A stretch of 5,885 nt of DNA from Methanobacteriota archaeon (GCA_030597775.1 JAUVRF010000133.1:1-5885); one strand, 5' to 3'. Counted from the first letter of the stretch, positions 1 to 5,579 are shown. Made by a program: numbers and translations. The notes: generated from the letters alone by a model not told the origin.

Positions 1-1
1 C

Positions 2-232
2 TCGGTCAGGGACCTGCTGGGCCTCGCCACGTCCATCGACCCGGACCTTGGGGACCTCAAGCCCTCGGGGAAATTGGACATGTACTACATCCCGACGCGA
101 TACCCCAATGGTCTGGCGGGTGCCGTGCCTGCCGAGTTCTTCGACGACCCTGCCGAGTGCGCCATGGTCCGGGAGCTCTCCCGTGCCGTCGTGGAGACGG
201 TGGCAGACCGACTGGGGGAACCGCCCCCCTGA
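2..232 (+). CDS. HEPN-domain protein, C-terminal fragment (5' end outside window)
   Basis: Frame 2 is open from the left edge to a TGA at 230-232 and gives the last 76 residues of a protein. The stretch LDMYYIPTRYPNG followed by GAVPAEFFDD matches the highly recognisable C-terminal part of archaeal HEPN proteins (PF05168), where a helix with (L)D.YYIPTRYPNG is followed by a short loop and a final helix; here the final helix is about residues 52-70. HEPN proteins of this type are small helical proteins, often paired with a MNT nucleotidyltransferase as a toxin-antitoxin module in which HEPN is an RNase. The catalytic R-x4-6-H motif and any MNT partner cannot be judged from this fragment. It ends in a run of prolines. 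The gene converges on the large minus-strand gene, with 298 bases between the two stops. Family call is good; toxin function is not shown. Confidence 0.85.
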   Translation, partial: SVRDLLGLATSIDPDLGDLKPSGKLDMYYIPTRYPNGLAGAVPAEFFDDPAECAMVRELSRAVVETVADRLGEPPP

Positions 233-530
233 GCACGGGAGGATGCCGGTGGACCGGGCGGCGGGTCGGACCGGGGTGGGACCTTCTGACCCCTCGCCGT
301 TCCGGGACGGATAATCTGGGGTCATGAATGGATGGACCCGCCGGGGTCCGTGCACTGGCACCCAACAGTTTGATGTCCTGTTCCAGGAGACCGTCGATGG
401 TCCCGATGGCCGACATCCCTGCTGTCGACCTCGGCTCCCGGCCGAATTGGCCATCCTCGACGCCCTGGGCATGTCCAGACCGGCCGTCGGGTCCCACCGA
501 GGCCGGGCAAGGATGTCATGGAGCGGTCCA
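233..530. other. Convergent intergenic stretch with no supported gene
   Basis: This stretch separates the stop of the HEPN gene from the stop of the large minus-strand gene. Several frames are open through it, but high GC content makes chance open frames common, and none of the translations shows a domain I recognise or a convincing ribosome binding site. A minus-strand reading around 350-420 (residues MSAIGTIDGLLEQDIKLLGA) has a protein-like look and could be a remnant, but it runs on into low-complexity Arg/Pro/His-rich sequence typical of a shadow frame. No T-rich archaeal terminator is obvious on either strand. Confidence 0.5.
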
Positions 531-3500
531 TCAGAAGGGTGGCAGCGAGAGGATCAGGACGAACAGGCCCCCGAAGAAGGCGAGGGCGCTCACATGGACC
601 CCGAAGGCCACCATGGCATTCCGTTCCTCCTTGTACAGGCGGCGGGAGAGCTGGAGGGCCGCGTACGCACCCACGGCGACCCCGAGGGCGAGGGACAGCA
701 CCCCTAGGATGAAATGGGTGGAGGGGTCCACGAAGGGCATGGGGATGGGTTCCACCGTACCACCCGGGAACCTGGTGAAGGCCGATACCGTGATGTCCCA
801 CACGGCCCACCCCCAGGTACCTACCAGCGGGAGGTTCCTGGCGACGAGGACCCCGCGGAATACGGGGCCGACCACGAGGCCGTCGCGCTCCAGCAGCCTC
901 CATGCACTCTCCTGTCTGGCGTCGCCCGTCAACCTGACGATCAACGCCTCTGCCGACCAGACCACCATGAAGGGGACGAGGAAGCAGAGGAGGACTATCA
1001 TGGAGCGGAGGGCCACAAGGCGTCCGACGGGCCCTCCGAGCCCGATGAGGAGGTATTGGGCCAACAGTATCCCCGCCAAGATGAACACGAGGACCCTGCG
1101 AGGTGTGGTGAACAAGTGGGGTAGCCTGGTGAAGGCCAGGTGTGCCAGCGCCCCGAAGAGGATCATCGATCCGATGCCGAGCGCTACGACGGTCAGCGGA
1201 CCGAACGGAAGGACGAGGGTGGTGGATGCCTCGGCGACCCCCACCCACCACAGGCGGGTGAGGACCAGCATGTAGGGGATGGAGATGCCCATGAGGACAA
1301 TGGCCGCGGTGGCCTCGTCCTTGTGTACCGCCTGGGGTCTGTACACGTCCTGGGCGAAGGTGGTGGTCGCGGGTTCCACGGTGGCCTCCCGGACCGTGGA
1401 GTCGTTCTGGACGCACGAGAAGCACATGGAGCAGAAACCGGGCCGTCTCTCCTCGTCCGTCCATATGCACACGTCCCCGCGGGGCACTGCATCGGGCCTG
1501 TTACGGACCCCCACCCTCAATATGGAATAGCGGGCGATCAGCTCCTCGATGACCCCGTCCCTGCAAACGTACCGACAGTAGGTGCGCTTGCTGAAGATGG
1601 ACGAGATGACCAGGTTGATGAGCAGGATGGTCAGCATGAACGCGGCGACGGCCCACGGATAGAGGTCGATGCTGAAGACTATCTCGACCCAGAAAGCGGC
1701 CAGGAGAATGAAGAATCCCGGCCAGAGGTTCTTCATCCAGTCGGGCCATTCCAACCAGCTCTTGCCCCTGCGCAGGTTCTTCGCCCACGTGTCGACGAAT
1801 CCGCACGCCTCCACGTAGCACCACAGGCGGCCGAAGACGGCGTAGAGGAGAAGGATGCCCGCCAGATAGTAGGTCCAGCCCACCATGGTCGCGAAGTTCT
1901 TCGTGGGGTCCTGGGTCCCGAAGAACCCGATGTATATGGTTGCGATGTACAGGACGAACAGCGGCATCTGGAGGAATCCCTGTGCCCATTTGTGCTTGAC
2001 AACGTAGGTAAGGGCGTGGGAGGACCACTTCCATATGATGCTCCGGCTTCTGGGGACCACCAGGCCCCTGGAGACCTTCTTTCCCCTGACCACGCCATTC
2101 CTGCGCACGAAGGTGTGGCCCACCGCTATCGACAGGGAGCTGACGGTGAGGATGATCAGGCCCGCGGGGACCAGGTCCGTGAGATGGCCAGGAGGGGAAG
2201 GTGCGACGACCATCTCGATCTCGCCCAGGGTGGTCCCCTCGACACTGACATTGAACGTGTAGGTGCCCGTCTTGGCGAAGTGGTACTCGAAATATATCCT
2301 TCCGTCCGAACCGGTCAATCCCTCCAGCACGGTCTCGTTGTTTCCCTCAGGGTCAACGACCTCCATGCGGAGGAGGGTGTGACCCATGGGCTCCCCGGAA
2401 CGCTCGGCGAGGAACTGGATCCGCTCCACGGAGCCCCAGGCCTCCACCGACTTCTGCCAACGGTTGGTCACGGTCACCCCCTCGAGGGGGTTGTCGGGGA
2501 TGTGGAGGGGGCCGACCACCACGTCCCACACATCGACCATGCCGTCCGGGCCAGGGGCCTCGTAGGTCATGTTCGTCAACCACGAGGCGTAGACCACTTT
2601 CCCGTGGGGGGTGATCTTGATCCCCTGAGTGTCCTTCTTGGGATCAGACTGGAAGATATCAAAGGGGCTCCAGTACCCCTCCCCCTCTCGGGACCTCCAG
2701 ACCAGGTCGAACGAATCTCCCGCCGTGAAGCCGGCGTCGGGGGTGTGCCAGTAGAGCCAGACCCCGGCATCGACCATGCATAGACAGGGTTGTCCGTTGA
2801 AGGCCCTCCGGAGGTCGCCGGTCAGGTCCTGTATCGGAGTGAAGCTCCCATCCTCCCACTCCCGGTAGTAGATCAGCGAGGACTGCCAGAAGGACCCGAA
2901 CTCATGGACCTGCCAGGCAAAGCAGAGCCGCTGACCGTCCCACAGCATGCTCACCCAGATGCTCTCTCCCCGGCCCCGGCACGACACCTCCTGGGTGTCC
3001 GACCAATCATCGCCGTCGAAGACCCTTCCATATATCGATATCACGTTCTCGTTGGAACCGTGGGGGCCGACGGGTAGCAATTCCCTGGCGTACCAGGTCA
3101 GGTACGACCCGCTGGGTATGGAGGCCAGCTCCGGGATGAAATCAAGTCCCCCTCCGTCCCTCCCCGAGAGTACCCACAGTGGCCCGAGCGAGTCGTCGCC
3201 CACCAACCTGCTCACGATGACCATCCCCGCACCGTCCATGAGGTCCTGGTTGTTGGTCGCCCATGCTACCAGCAGACCGTCGTCCGTCGATACCGCGGTG
3301 GGCTGGACATCCTCCGCCCCATCGTTCGGCGAGATGATATCGACCACCTCCCCCCACGACGTGCCATCGAAGGTCCGATAGACGATGTCATTGTCGTCCT
3401 CGTGGGTGAATGGTAGGTACGGGGTTGACCAGACGATATAGAGCAGGTCGTTGTGAACGGTGACGTCGAATCCCGCGACCCTGCTGCCGGAAGCGTTGAA

Positions 3501-3845
3501 GGACCCATCCTCCGGGACGATGTTGTTGACCGCCCAAAGGTCGCTCCAGGAATCGTTCCGCAGAACCCGGCACATGACGTTCTCAGTCACCTCCGTCGTG
3601 CCCGTCTCCTTCACCCAGAAGGCGTAGAGGTCCCCCTGGTAGGAGATGATGTCCGGATTCATATCATCAACGGTGGAGGCGGAGACGTCAACGGGGGCCA
3701 TCTCCACGTCCCCCCCCGGGGCCACGAGGGGCTTCGGCTCGAAGTCAAGGAATCCGTATGGCGAGAGACAGGCCTGGGCCGCGGGGGACAGGAGGATCGC
3801 CATGACGGCGACCAGGACAAGGGAACATTCCATCCTCTGCCTCAT
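531..3845 (-). CDS. Secreted beta-propeller / Ig-like / NapH-NosR-type iron-sulfur membrane fusion protein
   Basis: A 1104-residue protein when started at the ATG at 3845. A longer reading from 3911 is possible but would start upstream of the TATA box at 3872-3877 and bury the signal peptide, so I prefer 3845. Residues 1-25 form a signal peptide ending AAQA. Residues about 45-450 hold seven repeats spaced 53-60 residues apart, each with a (L/V)(Y/A)xxW strand (near 66, 126, 183, 239, 298, 353, 408), consistent with a seven-bladed sialidase-like propeller outside the cell. About 458-548 looks Ig-like. A membrane helix at about 556-580 follows, then roughly ten more helices. C676/C681, C757/C761 and C793/C805/C808/C811 lie where NapH/NosR/CcoG-type electron-transfer proteins (Fer4_5 and ferredoxin-like) carry CxxxCP and CxxCxxCxxxCP. 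All these motifs are altered here: no proline follows, and the fourth ferredoxin cysteine is missing. Likely role: membrane redox protein with a large exterior sensing or binding domain. Donor, acceptor and substrate are unknown. Confidence 0.8.
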   Translation of the reverse strand: MRQRMECSLVLVAVMAILLSPAAQACLSPYGFLDFEPKPLVAPGGDVEMAPVDVSASTVDDMNPDIISYQGDLYAFWVKETGTTEVTENVMCRVLRNDSWSDLWAVNNIVPEDGSFNASGSRVAGFDVTVHNDLLYIVWSTPYLPFTHEDDNDIVYRTFDGTSWGEVVDIISPNDGAEDVQPTAVSTDDGLLVAWATNNQDLMDGAGMVIVSRLVGDDSLGPLWVLSGRDGGGLDFIPELASIPSGSYLTWYARELLPVGPHGSNENVISIYGRVFDGDDWSDTQEVSCRGRGESIWVSMLWDGQRLCFAWQVHEFGSFWQSSLIYYREWEDGSFTPIQDLTGDLRRAFNGQPCLCMVDAGVWLYWHTPDAGFTAGDSFDLVWRSREGEGYWSPFDIFQSDPKKDTQGIKITPHGKVVYASWLTNMTYEAPGPDGMVDVWDVVVGPLHIPDNPLEGVTVTNRWQKSVEAWGSVERIQFLAERSGEPMGHTLLRMEVVDPEGNNETVLEGLTGSDGRIYFEYHFAKTGTYTFNVSVEGTTLGEIEMVVAPSPPGHLTDLVPAGLIILTVSSLSIAVGHTFVRRNGVVRGKKVSRGLVVPRSRSIIWKWSSHALTYVVKHKWAQGFLQMPLFVLYIATIYIGFFGTQDPTKNFATMVGWTYYLAGILLLYAVFGRLWCYVEACGFVDTWAKNLRRGKSWLEWPDWMKNLWPGFFILLAAFWVEIVFSIDLYPWAVAAFMLTILLINLVISSIFSKRTYCRYVCRDGVIEELIARYSILRVGVRNRPDAVPRGDVCIWTDEERRPGFCSMCFSCVQNDSTVREATVEPATTTFAQDVYRPQAVHKDEATAAIVLMGISIPYMLVLTRLWWVGVAEASTTLVLPFGPLTVVALGIGSMILFGALAHLAFTRLPHLFTTPRRVLVFILAGILLAQYLLIGLGGPVGRLVALRSMIVLLCFLVPFMVVWSAEALIVRLTGDARQESAWRLLERDGLVVGPVFRGVLVARNLPLVGTWGWAVWDITVSAFTRFPGGTVEPIPMPFVDPSTHFILGVLSLALGVAVGAYAALQLSRRLYKEERNAMVAFGVHVSALAFFGGLFVLILSLPPF

Positions 3846-3853
3846 CGGCCAGC

Positions 3854-3871
3854 CTTTAGGCGACCCTAAAG
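3854..3871. promoter_or_regulatory. Candidate operator: CTTTAGG-CGAC-CCTAAAG inverted repeat
   Basis: A perfect 7+7 bp inverted repeat with a four-base spacer lies directly between the TATA box (3872-3877) and the start codon (3845) of the large membrane protein gene. A protein bound here would cover the region between TATA box and transcription start, a classic archaeal repressor position. The TTAGG/CCTAA half-sites recall DtxR/IdeR-type metal-repressor boxes, but the spacing is shorter than that consensus, so the regulator is unassigned. Confidence 0.55.
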
Positions 3872-3879
3872 TTATATCC
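3870..3879 (-). promoter_or_regulatory. TATA box of the large membrane protein gene
   Basis: On the minus strand this reads GGATATAACT. Its centre is about 30 bases upstream of the ATG at 3845, so transcription would start within a few bases of that ATG and give a leaderless or nearly leaderless mRNA. No Shine-Dalgarno sequence precedes the ATG, in agreement. This site decides the start codon choice for the gene. A second A/T-rich stretch (TCTAAAAAAG on the minus strand, 3891-3900) is a weaker alternative. Confidence 0.6.
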
Positions 3880-4060
3880 AGGTTGGTACACTTTTTTAGA
3901 GAAACGTCCAATTCACTATGAAACGAACAATCGAGAAAAGACCAGCATGACCGATGCGGCCATACCGATCATGGAAAGGGGAAGGTGGACCCATCGGGGT
4001 CCGTACCCCATCGACCTCTACCTCGCGTCCGGGGGATCCCCCTCGGGAAAGGTAGCTGAT

Positions 4061-4074
4061 CGGAGAAAATAATT
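4061..4074 (-). terminator. Possible T-rich terminator of the DUF134-DUF5320 operon
   Basis: The minus strand reads AATTATTTTCTCCG starting about 20 bases after the DUF5320 stop codon. Archaeal transcription commonly ends at short T-rich tracts without a hairpin. This is the only T-rich tract between the DUF5320 stop and the promoter of the next minus-strand gene, but it is short and interrupted. Confidence 0.35.
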
Positions 4075-4094
4075 GATGGAGGGGGCCTCCGCCC

Positions 4095-4499
4095 TCACTC
4101 CTTCTTCGGCTTCTTGAGCTCCTTGATCCGGTCCTTCACGGCCTTTAGGTCGGCCTCCAAGTACTCGGCCGCGCCCTCGAGGTATGACACCTCGTCCTGG
4201 GGTGCTACGGGCCCTTGGGCAGGCATTGGTTCGTAGTAGTCCGGGTAGGGACCCGGAGGACCGCGGCCCATACCGCGACCCAGGCCGCGGCCCATGCCGC
4301 GACCCATGCCGCGACCCATGCCGCGACCGCCGCCTTGGCCTTGTCCACGGCCGCCTCCGCGGCCATAGCCCCTGCCCATTCCCATGGGAGGGACGCTCTC
4401 GTTCGCATATCCTGGCACGTCGTGGCCGGCGCAGTATCCTGCGGCCCGGCCAGTCCTCGGACCCCATCCATCGGGGCCCATTCTGTTTCCTCTAGGCAT
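4095..4499 (-). CDS. DUF5320 family Gly/Arg/Met-rich protein
   Basis: A 134-residue protein. Residues 1-31 (MPRGNRMGPDGWGPRTGRAA, then GYCAGHDVPGY) match the conserved N-terminus of DUF5320 proteins (PF17253), including the GYCAG cysteine (C23) and nearby H26. Residues 39-80 are a low-complexity Gly-Arg-Met tract with GMGR repeats. A tyrosine/proline linker follows, and residues about 101-131 form a charged, probably coiled-coil helix ending in KKPKKE. The start is the ATG at 4499: GAGGTGA at 4506-4512 lies six bases upstream, whereas an in-frame ATG at 4505 directly abuts it with no spacing. The gene begins two bases after the DUF134 stop, so the two are co-transcribed and probably translationally coupled. 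DUF5320 genes are recurrent neighbours of NifX-like FeMo-cofactor-domain genes, as here; the biochemical role is unknown. Metal or cluster binding by the N-terminal Cys/His region is only a suggestion. Confidence 0.85.
   Translation of the reverse strand: MPRGNRMGPDGWGPRTGRAAGYCAGHDVPGYANESVPPMGMGRGYGRGGGRGQGQGGGRGMGRGMGRGMGRGLGRGMGRGPPGPYPDYYEPMPAQGPVAPQDEVSYLEGAAEYLEADLKAVKDRIKELKKPKKE
4261..4328 (-). repeat. 12-bp tandem repeat encoding GMGR units
   Basis: Five complete 12-base units and an eight-base partial one, consensus (plus strand) CCGCGACCCATG, lie inside the DUF5320 gene and encode Gly-Met-Gly-Arg on the minus strand. Units differ at a few positions (CCGCGGCCCATA, CCGCGACCCAGG), which suggests ordinary replication slippage followed by drift. 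Because the unit is a multiple of three, copy-number change keeps the frame. Confidence 0.9.
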
Positions 4500-4501
4500 T
4501 T

Positions 4502-4837
4502 TCATTCACCTCTTCGTCCCCGTCCCCGGCGGACCTCGTACTCTCCGCCCTCGATGCGGATGGGCATGCCCTTTACAAGGGCGGTCGCCACCTTCAAGCG
4601 GGCGGACTTGAGGTCGTTCCAGAAGGTTCGGCGCGACACGCCCATGCGTTCCGCGGCCTCCTCCTGGGTGTGACCTTCCAGGTCCGTGAGGCGTAGCGCC
4701 TCCAGCTCGGCATACGTGAGCACGACGGCACCAGGGCCCTCCTGGGGAGGTCCTCCTGGCGGTCCGAAGTACGTCACATTGGGCTCTCGCGAGATCCATC
4801 GCCGGCCTCGGCGTCTACCTCTTCGGGGTGGGGGCAT
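4502..4837 (-). CDS. DUF134 family helix-turn-helix DNA-binding protein
   Basis: A 111-residue protein of the DUF134 family (PF02001). The diagnostic stretches are all present: VTYFGPPG (21-28), VVLTYAELEALRLTDLEG (38-55), a sigma-70 region 4-like helix-turn-helix at about 55-82 (QEEAAERMGVSRRTFWNDL), and the C-terminal IRIEGGEYE (93-101). Both ends are unusually arginine-rich (RRGRRRGRR at 5-13 and RRGRGRR at 103-109), which may add non-specific DNA contacts. The ATG at 4837 is the first possible start, since an in-frame TAG lies nine bases before it. There is no Shine-Dalgarno sequence, and a TATA box lies 30 bases upstream, so the mRNA is probably leaderless. It heads an operon with the DUF5320 gene and is divergent from the NifX-like gene. 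A local, perhaps self-acting, regulator is the natural inference; DUF134 target genes are not firmly established. Confidence 0.92.
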   Translation of the reverse strand: MPPPRRGRRRGRRWISREPNVTYFGPPGGPPQEGPGAVVLTYAELEALRLTDLEGHTQEEAAERMGVSRRTFWNDLKSARLKVATALVKGMPIRIEGGEYEVRRGRGRRGE

Positions 4838-4846
4838 CTTATTCTA

Positions 4847-4856
4847 CACATATGTG
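4847..4856. promoter_or_regulatory. Palindrome CACATATGTG between TATA box and start of the DUF134 gene
   Basis: A perfect 10-bp palindrome between the TATA box (4864-4871) and the DUF134 start codon (4837). It overlaps or adjoins the expected transcription start. It is short and A/T-centred, so chance is possible, but its placement would suit a repressor site. Confidence 0.35.
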
Positions 4857-4863
4857 CAAGAAG

Positions 4864-4871
4864 TATATATA
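4864..4871 (-). promoter_or_regulatory. TATA box of the DUF134-DUF5320 operon
   Basis: TATATATA centred about 30 bases upstream of the DUF134 ATG at 4837, placing transcription start within a few bases of the ATG. The sequence is self-complementary, so direction is inferred from the neighbouring gene. Purine-rich AATAAC just upstream on the minus strand could serve as the BRE. Confidence 0.65.
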
Positions 4872-4875
4872 GTTA

Positions 4876-4891
4876 TTGCTCAATTGAGCAA
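4876..4891. promoter_or_regulatory. Candidate operator: perfect 16-bp palindrome TTGCTCAATTGAGCAA
   Basis: A perfect 8+8 bp palindrome without spacer, just upstream of the DUF134 operon TATA box at the edge of its BRE. In the 214-base divergent region between the DUF134 and NifX-like genes it is the longest uninterrupted palindrome. The position suits either a repressor that blocks TBP/TFB or an activator. The DUF134 protein is the obvious candidate binder but this is inference. A half-site TGAGCA recurs at 4983-4988 near the opposite promoter. Confidence 0.6.
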
Positions 4892-4946
4892 CAACTCGCC
4901 CCCTTACCTAGTTCGTTGTCGCTCCGATCATCACATCCCGGGGGTG

Positions 4947-4968
4947 GATGCCTCACATATAAGGCATC
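4947..4968 (+). promoter_or_regulatory. Promoter of the NifX-like gene: TATA-like core framed by a 7+7 bp inverted repeat
   Basis: Arms GATGCCT (4947-4953) and AGGCATC (4962-4968) are perfect inverted repeats around the eight bases CACATATA. The spacer together with the first base of the right arm forms a TATA-like element (CATATAA). A protein on the two arms would hold or hide the TATA box itself. A second TATA-like element, GTATAAAC, lies at 4970-4977. From either, transcription would start roughly between 4985 and 5000, leaving a leader of about 50-65 bases before the ATG at 5052. Confidence 0.5.
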
Positions 4969-5015
4969 AGTATAAACCCCGATGAGCACTTCACATGCTA
5001 ACAGAAGAGCCCGCG

Positions 5016-5037
5016 GGATAGGTCGATGCGACCATCC
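5016..5037 (+). promoter_or_regulatory. Leader hairpin directly upstream of the NifX-like gene's ribosome binding site
   Basis: Arms GGAT-A-GGTCG (5016-5025) and CGACC-ATCC (5029-5037) pair over nine base pairs with one bulged A at 5020 and a three-base ATG loop. The hairpin ends one base before the Shine-Dalgarno core GGAGG (5039-5043). In the mRNA it would stack against the ribosome binding site and could modulate translation or bind a protein. The same sequence could instead act as a DNA inverted repeat. Confidence 0.45.
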
Positions 5038-5038
5038 A

Positions 5039-5043
5039 GGAGG
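5039..5043 (+). promoter_or_regulatory. Ribosome binding site of the NifX-like gene
   Basis: GGAGG, extended as AGGAGGGCGAT, ends eight bases before the ATG at 5052. It is close to the archaeal consensus GGAGGTGAT and fixes that ATG as the start. It contrasts with the leaderless minus-strand genes nearby. Confidence 0.8.
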
Positions 5044-5051
5044 GCGATTGA

Positions 5052-5420
5052 ATGAGAGTCACAATTCCAACGATGGGTGAAGAGGGTCTCAAGGACCGAG
5101 TAGCGGAGCACATAGGACAGGCACCTACGTACACGATCGTCAACTCAGAGACGGGCGATGTGCGGGTGATCGAGAACACCAGCAAACCCATGGGCGGCCA
5201 GGGCCTCCCCCCCGAGCTCATCGCCGACGCGGGCACGGACGTGGTCCTGTGCAACTTCCTTATGCCCCACGCAATAAAGCTCTTCGAGGATCTGGGGATC
5301 AAGGCCTACGTGGGCGCCTCGGGCACCGTCGAGGATGCATTGGGGGCGTGGAAAGAGGGCCGTCTCTCGGAGCCTACCGAGGATAACATGGGTCCAGAGG
5401 ACGCCTGTCCCGGCGGCTGA
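5052..5420 (+). CDS. NifX/NifB-C-type dinitrogenase iron-molybdenum cofactor domain protein
   Basis: A 122-residue single-domain protein of the Nitro_FeMo-Co family (PF02579), the fold shared by NifX, NafY and the C-terminus of NifB. Diagnostic stretches are the start MRVTIPTMGEEGLKDRVAEH (1-20), followed by IGQAPTYTIV, then IENTSKPMGGQGLPPELIADA (40-60, split here only by motif), the single core cysteine in VVLCNF (C67) and VGASGTVEDALGAWKEGRL (87-105). Full length compared with the family, with a short tail containing C119 (DACPGG). Family members bind or carry iron-sulfur or FeMo-cofactor precursors, and small stand-alone versions occur widely in archaea that do not fix nitrogen. No nitrogenase gene is visible here. 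The gene is divergent from DUF134-DUF5320, a common companionship, and its control region contains a TATA-framing inverted repeat and a leader hairpin. Family call is firm; the cofactor is unknown. Confidence 0.92.
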   Translation: MRVTIPTMGEEGLKDRVAEHIGQAPTYTIVNSETGDVRVIENTSKPMGGQGLPPELIADAGTDVVLCNFLMPHAIKLFEDLGIKAYVGASGTVEDALGAWKEGRLSEPTEDNMGPEDACPGG

Positions 5421-5493
5421 TGTGGCAGTGTGATGCAGCACGTGAAGGTATCGCAGGCCTTCCTGGATTCGAAATGCTGCGTGGGCGCCATCC

Positions 5494-5510
5494 TCGGGTA
5501 CTGAACCCGA
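5494..5510 (+). other. Small hairpin TCGGGT-ACTGA-ACCCGA after the NifX-like gene
   Basis: A perfect 6-bp stem with a five-base loop, 73 bases after the NifX-like stop. No T-tract follows, so it is weak as a terminator; it may be chance in this GC-rich sequence. The rest of the gap 5421-5579 shows no gene I can support. Confidence 0.25.
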
Positions 5511-5579
5511 CCCAGATATTGGATTATCAGTGATATCCATCCATTCAACCTGAAATACGAAGTTGATCAAATCAGGTGC

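Noticed and set aside
518..531. ATGGA-GCGG-TCCAT hairpin at the stop of the large minus-strand gene
   Set aside because: Only five base pairs and no T-tract downstream on the minus strand, so it is not a convincing terminator.
322..1470. Minus-strand open frame of 382 codons overlapping the 3' part of the large gene
   Set aside because: The Arg/Gly/Pro/His-rich translation without domains is typical of an out-of-frame shadow in GC-rich DNA.
1140..2783. Long plus-strand open frame of 547 codons opposite the large gene
   Set aside because: It is the GC-driven mirror of the real minus-strand gene: the translation is rich in Gly, Asp, His and Arg, has no domain, and lies entirely inside a gene with clear domains and membrane helices.
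3846..3911. N-terminal extension of the large protein by 22 residues from an ATG at 3911
   Set aside because: It would place the start upstream of the TATA box and operator-like repeat and would put 22 hydrophilic residues before the signal peptide.
4031..4042. GGGGGATCCCCC palindrome
   Set aside because: A 12-bp palindrome without loop or T-tract, away from any promoter element; no role can be argued.
3947..4072. Plus-strand ORF of 41 codons (MTDAAIPIMERGRW...) in the gap before the large gene's promoter
   Set aside because: No ribosome binding site, no promoter in the right place and no recognisable family; it lies in a GC-rich gap where chance open frames are common.
4261..4328. The tandem repeats as a possible CRISPR array or intergenic satellite
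   Set aside because: Units are 12 bp, have no spacers and are in frame within a gene as GMGR codons.
5433..5504. Plus-strand 23-codon ORF (MQHVKVSQAFLDSKCCVGAI...) after the NifX-like gene
   Set aside because: Too short, no Shine-Dalgarno sequence and no known counterpart.
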